Source: Desulfobacillus sp041396245 | Lineage (GTDB): Bacteria > Pseudomonadota > Gammaproteobacteria > Burkholderiales > Rhodocyclaceae | Direction of reading: 5' to 3' | Length of the DNA stretch: 64,000 nt | NCBI GenBank assembly: GCA_041396245.1 | Contig: JAWKYW010000014.1 | Location: 1-64,000, forward strand | Shown: piece by piece, positions 17,430 through 26,001 of the stretch | Position numbering within the stretch: position 1 is the stretch's first letter | How the letters are laid out: each line of letters starts with the position of its first letter | Translations under genes and position numbers: made by a program | The notes under the pieces: model-generated | Told to the model about the DNA's origin: nothing | Seen by the model: only the letters and a program-made list of their open reading frames with translations | Databases searched by the model: none

Positions 17430-17945
17430 ATGCGTCCCCGCCTCGACCGCCTCTTCACCTGGGCCGGCTGGCTTGCCGGGCTTTTCCTGATCGCCACGCT
17501 GGCCACGGTGCTGGCCTCGATCTTCGGTCGCTTGTTCAATATCAGGGTGACCGGCGTCGACGCCTACGCCGGCTATTGCATGGCGGCATCGAGTTTCCTG
17601 GCGCTCGCCCACACCCTGCGCCGCGGCGAGCACATCCGCGTTACCCTCATTCTCAACCACCTCGGGCCGAAGGCGAATCGCGCGCTGGAGATTTTCTGCC
17701 ATGCCGCGGCGCTCGCGCTCTCCGGTGCGCTGGCCTGGTATTCCGCGCGCCTGGCCTGGCAGTCCTGGCAGTTCCACGACATCTCCACCGGCCTCGATGC
17801 CACGCCGCTGTGGATTCCGCAACTCGGCATGGCGGCGGGCACGCTGCTGTTCTGCCTGGCCTTCGCGCAGGATATGCTCGACCTCCTGCATGGCCAGTCC
17901 CTGCGCGCCGCGCGCGAGGGCGACACGCCGGCGCATATCGAATAA
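17430..17945 (+). CDS. dctQ: TRAP transporter small permease DctQ
   Basis: This 171-residue integral membrane protein has four hydrophobic segments (for example LAGLFLIATLATVLASIFGR and LWIPQLGMAAGTLLFCLAFA), the DctQ pattern. The small permease binds the large one and is needed for transport. ATG at 17430 has AGGAGAAAAG upstream. Its stop overlaps the dctM start by 1 base (TAATG). Confidence 0.9.
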   Translation: MRPRLDRLFTWAGWLAGLFLIATLATVLASIFGRLFNIRVTGVDAYAGYCMAASSFLALAHTLRRGEHIRVTLILNHLGPKANRALEIFCHAAALALSGALAWYSARLAWQSWQFHDISTGLDATPLWIPQLGMAAGTLLFCLAFAQDMLDLLHGQSLRAAREGDTPAHIE

Positions 17946-19240
17946 TGGAACTCTTCATCACCGTTGCGCTGATCGTCCTGCTCTTCGTTCTGCTCGGCTC
18001 GGGCGTGTGGATCGGGCTGGCGCTCACCGGCGTGGCCTGGATCGGCATGGAGCTGTTCACCTCGCGCCCGGTCGGCGACAGCATGGCGGTGACCATCTGG
18101 GGCGCCTCCTCGTCGTGGACGCTCACCGCGCTGCCGCTCTTCGTCTGGATGGGCGAGATCCTCTTCCGCACCCGGCTCTCGGAGGACATGTTCCGCGGCC
18201 TGGCGCCCTGGCTGGAGCGCCTGCCCGGCCGGCTGCTCCACACCAACATCATCGGCTGCACCATCTTCGCCGCCGTCTCCGGCTCGTCGGCCGCCACTTG
18301 CGCCACCATCGGCAAGATGACCCTGCCCGAGCTGAAGAAGCGCGGCTATCCGGAGGACATCACCATCGGCACCCTGGCCGGCGCCGGCACGCTGGGGCTG
18401 CTCATTCCGCCCTCGATCATCATGATCGTCTACGGCGTCACCGCCAACGTCTCCATCGCCCGGCTGTTCATCGCCGGCGTGCTGCCGGGCCTCTTGCTGG
18501 CCGGACTGTTCATGGCCTACACCATCGTCTGGGCGCTGACGCACCCAGGCGCCATCCCGGAGCCCGATGTGCGCCTGACGTTCCTGCAGAAGGTGCATGC
18601 CTCGCGCCATCTGATTCCGGTGGTGACGCTGATCGCCGCCGTGCTCGGCTCGATCTACACCGGCCTGGCCACGGCCACCGAGGCGGCGGCCCTCGGCGTG
18701 GTCGGCGCGCTCGTCATCGCCGCCGCGCAGGGCGTGCTCGGCTGGTCCAACTTCCGCGACAGCCTGCTCGGCGCCACCCGCCTGTATTGCATGATCGCCC
18801 TGATCCTCGCCGGTGCCGCCTTCCTTACGCTCTCCATGGGCTACATCGGCCTGCCGCGCCGGCTCGCCGAGTGGATCGGCGGACTGGGCTTGAGCCCGCT
18901 TGCCCTGATCCTCGCCCTGATGGTGTTCTACATCCTGCTCGGCTGCTTCCTCGACGGCATCTCGATGGTGGTGCTGACCATGGGCGTGATCCTGCCGACG
19001 GTGGAGCGCGCCGGCATCGACCTGATCTGGTTCGGCATCTACCTGGTGCTGGTGGTGGAGATGGCACAGATCACGCCACCGGTGGGCTTCAATCTTTTCG
19101 TGCTGCAGGGCATGACCAGGAAGGAGATCACCTGGGTCGGCAAACAGGCCGCGCCGATGTTCGCGCTGATGGCCGCCGCCGTCTTGCTGATCTATTTCTT
19201 CCCGGACATCATCACTTGGTTGCCTAAACACATGAGCTGA
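17945..19240 (+). CDS. dctM: TRAP transporter large permease DctM
   Basis: This is the 431-residue DctM subunit, which forms the Na+-coupled transport channel. About twelve hydrophobic segments are visible, with family motifs AAVSGSSAATCATIGKMTLP near 115 and GTLGLLIPPSIIMIVYGV near 150. The start is within the dctQ stop. It is followed 13 bases later by glutamate dehydrogenase, which suggests that uptake and catabolism are expressed together. Confidence 0.93.
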   Translation: MELFITVALIVLLFVLLGSGVWIGLALTGVAWIGMELFTSRPVGDSMAVTIWGASSSWTLTALPLFVWMGEILFRTRLSEDMFRGLAPWLERLPGRLLHTNIIGCTIFAAVSGSSAATCATIGKMTLPELKKRGYPEDITIGTLAGAGTLGLLIPPSIIMIVYGVTANVSIARLFIAGVLPGLLLAGLFMAYTIVWALTHPGAIPEPDVRLTFLQKVHASRHLIPVVTLIAAVLGSIYTGLATATEAAALGVVGALVIAAAQGVLGWSNFRDSLLGATRLYCMIALILAGAAFLTLSMGYIGLPRRLAEWIGGLGLSPLALILALMVFYILLGCFLDGISMVVLTMGVILPTVERAGIDLIWFGIYLVLVVEMAQITPPVGFNLFVLQGMTRKEITWVGKQAAPMFALMAAAVLLIYFFPDIITWLPKHMS

Positions 19241-19253
19241 TACGAAGACGCCG

Positions 19254-20534
<1,281 letters not shown>

Positions 20535-20660
20535 AGCAGGGCCGCCGGAAACAAATCCTTACACACTTTACAAATCATCGGTCGTTTCAGGCCCTGGCCG
20601 CGCGTTGAACTCCTTGCGCACGCTGCGCCGATTCCGGCGCAGGCGCAATGGAGAACGCAA

Positions 20661-21059
20661 ATGAAGCCAAGACTTCCGACAAACATCGCACTGCTCGCCG
20701 CCGTGCTGGCCGCGCCGGCCCTCGCCGGCTGCGTCGTCACGGCCAGCACGCCGGGCCATGTCCGCCACGGCCCGGTCGTCGTCGTGGCGGCGCCGCCGCC
20801 GCCGCGCGTCGAGGTGATCGGCGTCGCGCCCTATCCGGGCTACGTCTGGATCCGCGGCTACTGGACCTGGAACGGCCACAGGCATCACTGGGCCCCCGGC
20901 CACTGGGCGGCCCCGCGCCACGGCCACCGTTATGTGCCGCATCGCTGGGAAAAGCACAACGGCCACTGGCGCGAGCATCCCGGCCGCTGGGAGAAGCACG
21001 ACGACCGGCGCGACCGGCACGATCGCCACGGCCGCAACGATCATCGCGATCGGCACTGA
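20661..21059 (+). CDS. YXWGXW-repeat-type lipoprotein
   Basis: This 132-residue exported lipoprotein has signal LLAAVLAAPALAGC, with lipobox LAGC giving the lipidated Cys at about residue 23. The middle has aromatic repeats (PGYVWIRGYWTWNGHRHHWA, PGHWAAPRHGHR). The tail is very rich in His, Arg and Asp (RWEKHDDRRDRHDRHGRNDH). It could bind metal through the His tail, or coat the surface; neither is shown. It stands alone between gdhA and the convergent yajD gene. Confidence 0.85.
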   Translation: MKPRLPTNIALLAAVLAAPALAGCVVTASTPGHVRHGPVVVVAAPPPPRVEVIGVAPYPGYVWIRGYWTWNGHRHHWAPGHWAAPRHGHRYVPHRWEKHNGHWREHPGRWEKHDDRRDRHDRHGRNDHRDRH

Positions 21060-21103
21060 GGCAGGCCAGACCCTCCCGCCGCCGGATCGCGGGCAGGGTG
21101 CGG

Positions 21104-21469
21104 CTAATCCTTCCGGGTTTTCCCCGCCAGCATTGACTTGAGGTCGGCGAACGGCGAGTGGGTGGCGCCGCCGCCCGCCTGCCCGCTCGTGCCGCCGCCC
21201 GCCGCTTCCAGCAGCCGCTGGTGCTCGTTGTCGTGGCAGTAGAGGCAGAGCAGCTCCCAGTTGCTGCCGTCGGGCGGGTTGTTGTCGTGGTTGTGGTCGC
21301 GATGGTGCACCGTCAGCTCGCGCAGGTTGGCGTGCGTGAACGTGCGCGCGCAGCGGCCGCAGACCCAGGGATAGATCTTCAGCGCCCGCTCGCGGTAGCC
21401 CTGTTCGCGCTGCTCCGCCGCGCGGCGCGCCGCGAGCACGATGCGATCGACCTTGTCGGTGGGTTTCAT
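21104..21469 (-). CDS. yajD: YajD-like HNH nuclease
   Basis: This 121-residue protein has the HNH fold with two zinc CxxC pairs (CGRCARTF near 37 and CLYCHDNEH near 76) and the catalytic HHRDHNHDNN near residue 55. The YajD family is widespread and of unclear role. ATG at 21469 (MKPTDKVDRI) is the family start; longer upstream frames fall in the next gene. A short GAAAGTCAG motif lies directly upstream. Confidence 0.88.
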   Translation of the reverse strand: MKPTDKVDRIVLAARRAAEQREQGYRERALKIYPWVCGRCARTFTHANLRELTVHHRDHNHDNNPPDGSNWELLCLYCHDNEHQRLLEAAGGGTSGQAGGGATHSPFADLKSMLAGKTRKD

Positions 21470-21477
21470 GGCGAAAG

Positions 21478-21882
21478 TCAGCCGCCGCGGGACGGCGCGG
21501 CAAACCGGGCGCCGCGCGCGGCGAGCAGTTCGCGCAGCGTCGAGCGGTGGCAGCGCGCCTCGTCCTCGCAGTAGCAGCCGACCGAGAAGTCCGCCGTGTG
21601 CGAAAGCGCGGCGAGGAGATCCAGCGCGCGGGCGGCCTCCGGCGCCGCCATCTCGGCGCGGTATTTCCTGGCGAAGGCCGCCCACTGCGCCGGCGTCTTC
21701 GCCTCCTGCGCGAACTTCACCGTCTCCGCGCCCGGCGCGAGGTTGGGAAACCAGACGTCGTACCAGTCGCCGCTGGCGAATTCAGATTTCGGCACGCCGC
21801 GCGGCGGGCGCCGCACCGTGCCGATGCGCAGGCCTTCGCCTTTCGCCCTCGGCGTTCCAAGTCTGACGATGCGGATTGCCAT
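21478..21882 (-). CDS. DUF488 family protein
   Basis: This 134-residue protein matches the DUF488 family: MAIRIVRLGTPRAKGEGLRI at the N terminus, then WYDVWFPNLAPG, and a conserved cysteine-rich end VGCYCEDEARCHRSTLRELL. The Cys/His cluster may bind metal or act catalytically. ATG at 21882 has a GGGAG ribosome site 7 bases upstream. It is in a minus-strand run with yajD and hslR. Confidence 0.85.
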   Translation of the reverse strand: MAIRIVRLGTPRAKGEGLRIGTVRRPPRGVPKSEFASGDWYDVWFPNLAPGAETVKFAQEAKTPAQWAAFARKYRAEMAAPEAARALDLLAALSHTADFSVGCYCEDEARCHRSTLRELLAARGARFAAPSRGG

Positions 21883-21956
21883 GATGCGCTCCCGGGACAG
21901 GGGGAAAATCGGTCTCTGCGCTGCGGCGACATTGTGCCCCGGCGAGCGCTTTGCGG

Positions 21957-22328
21957 CTACCTGCCGCCGCGCAGCCGGTTCAGCTGCCGGCGGTCGCGCT
22001 TGGTGGGGCGCCCCTTCATGTCGGCCTGCGGCAGCGGCGCCAGCCGGCGCAGTTCCGCCGCCTCCGCGCGCTTCCTCGCGCCCTCCGGCGTCTCCCGGTA
22101 GAGCAGCCGGGCCTCGGCGGCGGGGCGGCGCTGGGCGTTGAAGCCCAGCACGTCCACTTCCCAATCCTCGCCCTCTGTGCGGATGTGGAGCCGGTCGCCC
22201 GGCTTCAGTTCCTTCGCCGGCTTGGCGGCGACGCCGTTCAGCTTCACCCTGCCGCCCTCCGCCGCCGCGGCTGCCTGGCTGCGGGTCTTGTAGAAGCGCG
22301 CGGCCCAGAGCCATTTGTCCAGGCGCAT
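21957..22328 (-). CDS. hslR: S4-domain ribosome-associated heat shock protein Hsp15
   Basis: Hsp15 binds 50S subunits carrying stalled nascent chains. The 123-residue protein starts MRLDKWLWAARFYKTRSQAA, the S4 RNA-binding signature, and has a basic C-terminal tail (MKGRPTKRDRRQLNRLRGGR). Its ATG overlaps the stop of the 83-residue gene before it by 1 base. Length and sequence are typical. Confidence 0.92.
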   Translation of the reverse strand: MRLDKWLWAARFYKTRSQAAAAAEGGRVKLNGVAAKPAKELKPGDRLHIRTEGEDWEVDVLGFNAQRRPAAEARLLYRETPEGARKRAEAAELRRLAPLPQADMKGRPTKRDRRQLNRLRGGR

Positions 22329-22579
22329 CAGTGGTGCGTGATGAATTCCAGGTCCGTATCGAGGCCGGTGACGGCATCCAGCACCTTTTCGACGACCTCG
22401 ACATCGACGTCCGACCATTCGGCTTCGGTGTCGCCGGAGGTCGTCGCCAGGGGCGCCAGGTCGAAGTCGACGAAGGTGTCGCCGATCTTCAGCACGGTGA
22501 TGCCCGAAGGATGCCGGGTCACCTCCCAGTCATCGGGCACTTCCAGCTCGGCATGTATCTTGACGACCAGTTTTTTCAT
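22328..22579 (-). CDS. small acidic uncharacterised protein
   Basis: This 83-residue protein begins MKKLVVKIHAELEVPDDWEV and ends in an acidic helix (VDVEVVEKVLDAVTGLDTDL). It has no cysteines, signal or membrane segment. It overlaps the hslR start by 1 base and follows a membrane-anchored coiled-coil gene by 12 bases. I do not recognise its family. Confidence 0.7.
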   Translation of the reverse strand: MKKLVVKIHAELEVPDDWEVTRHPSGITVLKIGDTFVDFDLAPLATTSGDTEAEWSDVDVEVVEKVLDAVTGLDTDLEFITHH

Positions 22580-22591
22580 CGGTTTTCCAAA

Positions 22592-22981
22592 TCAAAAGGG
22601 TACTGCGGACAATACAGCAATCGCCAGCACCAGGGTTGCCGCGGCCAGCCAGAGCGTGCGCTTGCGGTTGGCCTCGATGCGCTTGATGAGCTGCGCGTTC
22701 TGCTCGGCGAGTTCCTTGATCAGTTCGGAGGAGGCGAGCATCTGCTGGTTCAGGTCGGACACCGCCGCCTCCAGCGCGGCGGCGCGGGCCTCCAATGCCT
22801 CCAGGGTATGCGGCTCGTGCGCTACGGCCGGCTGCGCGCCAGCATCCGGGTCCTCGCCCTCAGCGCGCTGCTTGCCCACCGCGTTCCACAGCTTCTTCGC
22901 ACCCTCGGCCACCTTCGGCGCATTTTTGATGACCTCGGTCCAGGGGACGCTTTGCAGGATCGTGAGCCAGCCGATTGCCAT
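22592..22981 (-). CDS. coiled-coil protein with C-terminal membrane anchor
   Basis: This 129-residue protein has a helical N terminus (VPWTEVIKNAPKVAEGAKKL). A long coiled coil follows (about 60-105, LEALEARAAALEAAVSDLNQ onward), then one C-terminal membrane segment (LWLAAATLVLAIAVLSAVPF). The layout is that of a tail-anchored inner-membrane protein with a cytoplasmic coiled coil. Function is unknown. It heads the small operon leading to hslR. Confidence 0.75.
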   Translation of the reverse strand: MAIGWLTILQSVPWTEVIKNAPKVAEGAKKLWNAVGKQRAEGEDPDAGAQPAVAHEPHTLEALEARAAALEAAVSDLNQQMLASSELIKELAEQNAQLIKRIEANRKRTLWLAAATLVLAIAVLSAVPF

Positions 22982-23038
22982 TGAGTTGCCTCCTGTGGCG
23001 GCGCCGGAGTGAAAAGTCAGTCGCTGCGGGTCGGCGAA

Positions 23039-23302
23039 TTAAAGCCGGCTGACAAGCGGATATTGTTCGGGGTGGAAGACCGACTCCACCGCGAGATCCA
23101 CGTCGAGATCGGGCCAGTAGAGATGCTGGCTGGAGGGAAGCCGGACGTTCACCAGCTTGCCGATCGGGGCATCCCGGAACCAGGGGAACTGCTCGAAGGG
23201 CAGGAAGGCCTCTCGCTCGCCGAGCAGCAACCAGAAGCCGTGCCTTGAGACGTTGGTGACCTCAACCGCCGAAATGCCCTTGCCAAGCGCTGCGGATGTC
23301 AT
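23039..23302 (-). CDS. DUF2442 family protein
   Basis: This 87-residue protein fits DUF2442: VEVTNVSRHGFWLLLGERE, FEQFPWFRDAPIGKLVNV, and PSSQHLYWPDLDVDLAVESV near the end. ATG at 23302 lies inside the 3' end of the upstream DUF4160 gene (41-base overlap). DUF4160/DUF2442 pairs are common and are often called toxin-antitoxin-like, with DUF2442 as the presumed antitoxin. That function is not established. Confidence 0.85.
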   Translation of the reverse strand: MTSAALGKGISAVEVTNVSRHGFWLLLGEREAFLPFEQFPWFRDAPIGKLVNVRLPSSQHLYWPDLDVDLAVESVFHPEQYPLVSRL

Positions 23303-23501
23303 GTTCGTGCTCCTGAACCAGGCGAAGCGTTTCGCCAATCTCCCTCTGCGACAGGCCATAATTCCGCGCCAGTTCGATAACCGGCTCAATCCGGAATTTC
23401 GCCTCCCCGTTCGGGCCCATGACAGGAACGTGCATCCTGGGCTCCTCGCGCGAGAAGAAGCAGAAACGATAGCCGCCTGCGCGAAATACGGTCGGGCTCA
23501 C
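23262..23501 (-). CDS. DUF4160 family protein
   Basis: This 79-residue protein fits DUF4160: SPTVFRAGGYRFCFFSREEP, then HVPVMGPNGEAKFRIEPVIE and a C-terminal helix region. The likely start is GTG at 23501. The 3' end overlaps the DUF2442 gene in another frame, so the pair is translationally linked. A toxin-like role is suggested only by genomic pairing in many bacteria. Confidence 0.83.
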   Translation of the reverse strand: MSPTVFRAGGYRFCFFSREEPRMHVPVMGPNGEAKFRIEPVIELARNYGLSQREIGETLRLVQEHEHDIRSAWQGHFGG

Positions 23502-23582
23502 GGGGAAATCATACTCTCGCCCGCAGATGGAGTGCCAGTCGCATGAGCGTGGCCGGGAAGTCAGTCCCGGCGGGACGGCGCT

Positions 23583-23948
23583 TCACCCGCCCTTGAGCTT
23601 CGCGGTGACCTCGGCGTCGCTCAGCGGCGCGCCGGCCCACACCATCGCCTTGGATGCACCGGCGCCCGCCGCCAATTCCCGAAACACGCGATCCTCGATT
23701 TGCGTTAGCCCGCCTTCGAGTTTATCCATCGGATGCACCAGCATCTCGGTCTTGAGCGCCAGGCCGGCGCCACGCGCCCGGTCGGCGAGCGCCTTCAGGC
23801 AGGCCTGCGCCGCCGTGAAGTCGCCAACCAGCATGCGCGGATGAGAGAAGGGCGTCTGCGCGACGGCCTGGACCGTGCGGTCTTCGCCGACGTTGCGGAC
23901 ATCGATGCGGTTCTCGCGAATCTGCACGTAGAGGGTGCGCTTGAACAT
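23583..23948 (-). CDS. uncharacterised 121-residue protein
   Basis: The product begins MFKRTLYVQIRENRIDVRNV and contains HPRMLVGDFTAAQACLKALA and ALKTEMLVHPMDKLEGGLTQ. The pattern of an initial strand with a short loop, then HP-type motifs, faintly recalls part of an actin-like (MreB) fold. The protein is much shorter than MreB, and I would not name it. It has no signal or membrane segment. A GGAAAAGTCAGTC motif lies just upstream at 23963-23975. Confidence 0.7.
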   Translation of the reverse strand: MFKRTLYVQIRENRIDVRNVGEDRTVQAVAQTPFSHPRMLVGDFTAAQACLKALADRARGAGLALKTEMLVHPMDKLEGGLTQIEDRVFRELAAGAGASKAMVWAGAPLSDAEVTAKLKGG

Positions 23949-23993
23949 GGATGTGGCGTGGCGGGAAAAGTCAGTCTGCGCAGGACGGCGCCA

Positions 23994-24257
23994 TCAGCGC
24001 CGATACTCGCGCATCGCCGGGTTGAGGCGGTCGATGTCCGCCTGCACCTGCTCGCGGCTGCGCTCGTAGACGATCTCGCGCCCCATCACGCTGCCGGCGT
24101 AGGCGAGCCCGTTGCGCGTCGGCGACAGCTCGCACTTCATGCTGTGCTGGCCCTCGCCGATCACCACCGTGATGCCGCTCGCCCGCTTGTTGAAGACGAC
24201 GACGTCCATGGTCTGGCCGGACTGGGTGATTCTGACTTTGATTTTTTCGGTGTTCAT
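23994..24257 (-). CDS. small uncharacterised protein
   Basis: This 87-residue soluble protein opens MNTEKIKVRITQSGQTMDVV and ends in a charged helix (SREQVQADIDRLNPAMREYR). It has one cysteine (MKCELSPTRNG). It lies 14 bases downstream of the restriction enzyme gene and could be transcribed with it, but it shows no nuclease or DNA-binding motif. Not recognised. Confidence 0.65.
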   Translation of the reverse strand: MNTEKIKVRITQSGQTMDVVVFNKRASGITVVIGEGQHSMKCELSPTRNGLAYAGSVMGREIVYERSREQVQADIDRLNPAMREYRR

Positions 24258-24271
24258 CGGTTGCGGTCTTA

Positions 24272-25024
24272 TTATTGAAGCTTGCCGGAGTTGTATTCGA
24301 CGAGCCTCATCCAGTCGATCAATCCGTTTGGGCAGAAGCGCGTCACGAACTGCGCAGTAAAGTCATTGAGCTTCGCGGTGTATATCTCTTCCAGCGCTTC
24401 GTTCTTTTCCTTGGATAGATGGCCGATGGGTTCAATGATGTCTGTATAGAGGGTTGTGCTACCCCCCGAAATCAGTTCCCAGAACCGCTGCCCGCACAGT
24501 TTCTGATGCGTACCTTTCTCGCAGGCGTTGTCTTTGCCGTAGCAGCAGCCTTCTATAAACTTGATGTTCAGGCTTCTACCGCCGCCGGAAGTATGCAGGG
24601 TTTTCTTCGCATCGTGAAAATTCCGTATCATGGCCTTGATCTGATTGGCGTTGCCCCAGTTCGGTCCTGACTTGATGCTGATGAGGTATTTGTCCGACCC
24701 ATCCTCGAAATCGAGGTCGATCCCCCGGGTGCCGGATTTACGTCCTCCGAATACTTGCTGGCAAACGTGAATCGCGACCATCTCCAAGAAGTTGCCAAAT
24801 ACCGTTTCTTCACCTGATGAAACCGTGGCATCCAAAATGGCCTTGATGAAATCGTTGGCAGTTTGTGTGCGCTTCGCTTTGAAGAGATAGGGGTTCTTCC
24901 TCTTCAGGATGTTTTCCAAAGTCAGCGCTTGGAGCTTGGCAAGCTTCTTGTCGTGAAATACCGGGCCAATGTGGTCTTGAATAAAGCGTGCCACCTCATT
25001 GAGGTCAAGCGGATTCCGGCTCAT
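24272..25024 (-). CDS. PmeII-like type II restriction endonuclease
   Basis: This 250-residue protein matches the PmeII family of type II restriction enzymes as I know it. It has LKRKNPYLFKAKRTQTANDF near 40, SSGEETVFGNFLEMVAIHVC near 70, GIDLDFEDG..YLISIKSGPNWGNANQIKAM near 100-130, and EGCCYGKDN..KLCGQRFWELISGG. The D..ISIK pair is a plausible PD-(D/E)xK centre. Its start overlaps the methyltransferase stop by 4 bases. Its G+C content is visibly lower than its neighbours, suggesting acquisition. Confidence 0.88.
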   Translation of the reverse strand: MSRNPLDLNEVARFIQDHIGPVFHDKKLAKLQALTLENILKRKNPYLFKAKRTQTANDFIKAILDATVSSGEETVFGNFLEMVAIHVCQQVFGGRKSGTRGIDLDFEDGSDKYLISIKSGPNWGNANQIKAMIRNFHDAKKTLHTSGGGRSLNIKFIEGCCYGKDNACEKGTHQKLCGQRFWELISGGSTTLYTDIIEPIGHLSKEKNEALEEIYTAKLNDFTAQFVTRFCPNGLIDWMRLVEYNSGKLQ

Positions 25025-25890
25025 GCTGTTTGCCGGCTTTTCCGGACATCGTATTTGCGCCTTTCTTCAAGCAGAACAAGCTGAGGCGTGGCCAGTTCAG
25101 AGCGCGCCAGTTCGACATATTCAGGCTGAATCTCGATCCCTACGGCGTTTCGACCCAGGCGCTTGGCGACGCGGATAGTGGTGCCTGAGCCCATGAAGGG
25201 GTCCAGAACCGTATCGCCTTCTTGAGTGAACAACTTGATGAACCATTCCGGCAATGCCTCTGGAAAAACCGCGCTGTGCTTGCGATTTGAGCACTCTGTG
25301 GCGAGATTCAGCACATTGGTCGGGAAAGCCATGCTGCGCGAAATCCAATTCTCAATTTTTTTCCCAAAGCCGCTGCCAACCCTCGATTCGTCGCGAACAC
25401 GATCAGTCGTCGAAAGATTCTTCAGGCGCGCCTTGGCCCAATCTCCCATGGGAACCATGACCTCTTCCTGGTACATATTGAATTGCCGTGCCTTGTTGAA
25501 CTGGAGCAGGCGTTCCCATGCATCCCGAAAGCGGTTGGGCCACTTTCCCGGATAGCAGTTCTTCTTGTGCCAGATGAGTTCCTCCGTCCACAGCCAGCCC
25601 TGGCGCCGCATTTCGAGGATGAGTTCCAGCACGTAGGTGTGCCGCTCGCCGCTGACGACGCGCTCCTTGATGTTGAGGATGAACGTGCCAGTCGGTTTCA
25701 GTACGCGAAGCAACTCGCGGGTGATTGGCAGAAACCACGCGACGTATTCGTCGGGCGCCACGCCACCGTAGGTATGCTTGCGCTGGTCTGCGTAGGGGGG
25801 AGAGGTGACAATCAGGTCTATGCTGTTATCGGGGAGCCCTTGCAGCACACGAAGGCAATCGCCCTCGGCTATCTCGATATGAGTTGGCAT
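25021..25890 (-). CDS. DNA methyltransferase of the PmeII-like RM system
   Basis: This 289-residue amino-methyltransferase has motif IV TSPPYADQRK near residue 29 before motif I DPFMGSGTTIRVAKRLGRNA near 230, the beta-class order. The SPPY form is common in N4-cytosine enzymes, but N6-adenine cannot be excluded. It overlaps the endonuclease gene by 4 bases and is upstream of it, so protection is made first. The target sequence cannot be read from the protein. Confidence 0.92.
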   Translation of the reverse strand: MPTHIEIAEGDCLRVLQGLPDNSIDLIVTSPPYADQRKHTYGGVAPDEYVAWFLPITRELLRVLKPTGTFILNIKERVVSGERHTYVLELILEMRRQGWLWTEELIWHKKNCYPGKWPNRFRDAWERLLQFNKARQFNMYQEEVMVPMGDWAKARLKNLSTTDRVRDESRVGSGFGKKIENWISRSMAFPTNVLNLATECSNRKHSAVFPEALPEWFIKLFTQEGDTVLDPFMGSGTTIRVAKRLGRNAVGIEIQPEYVELARSELATPQLVLLEERRKYDVRKSRQTA

Positions 25891-25933
25891 GGGTTTCTAT
25901 CGTGATCCGGTAATAACGGCACCCATTCTAAGT

Positions 25934-25964
25934 TTCCCCTGGCTCAACAGGTGAGCCAGGGGAA
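25934..25964. terminator. hairpin between nrdJ and the methyltransferase gene
   Basis: A 13-base stem (TTCCCCTGGCTCA / TGAGCCAGGGGAA) with a 5-base loop ACAGG follows the nrdJ stop by about 40 bases on the minus strand. There is no strong U-run, so termination would be weak or protein-dependent. It separates nrdJ from the restriction-modification genes. Confidence 0.6.
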
Positions 25965-26001
25965 TGGTCGAAAGCCGGCCTCATGGCCGGTCAGGCGCGA
26001 C

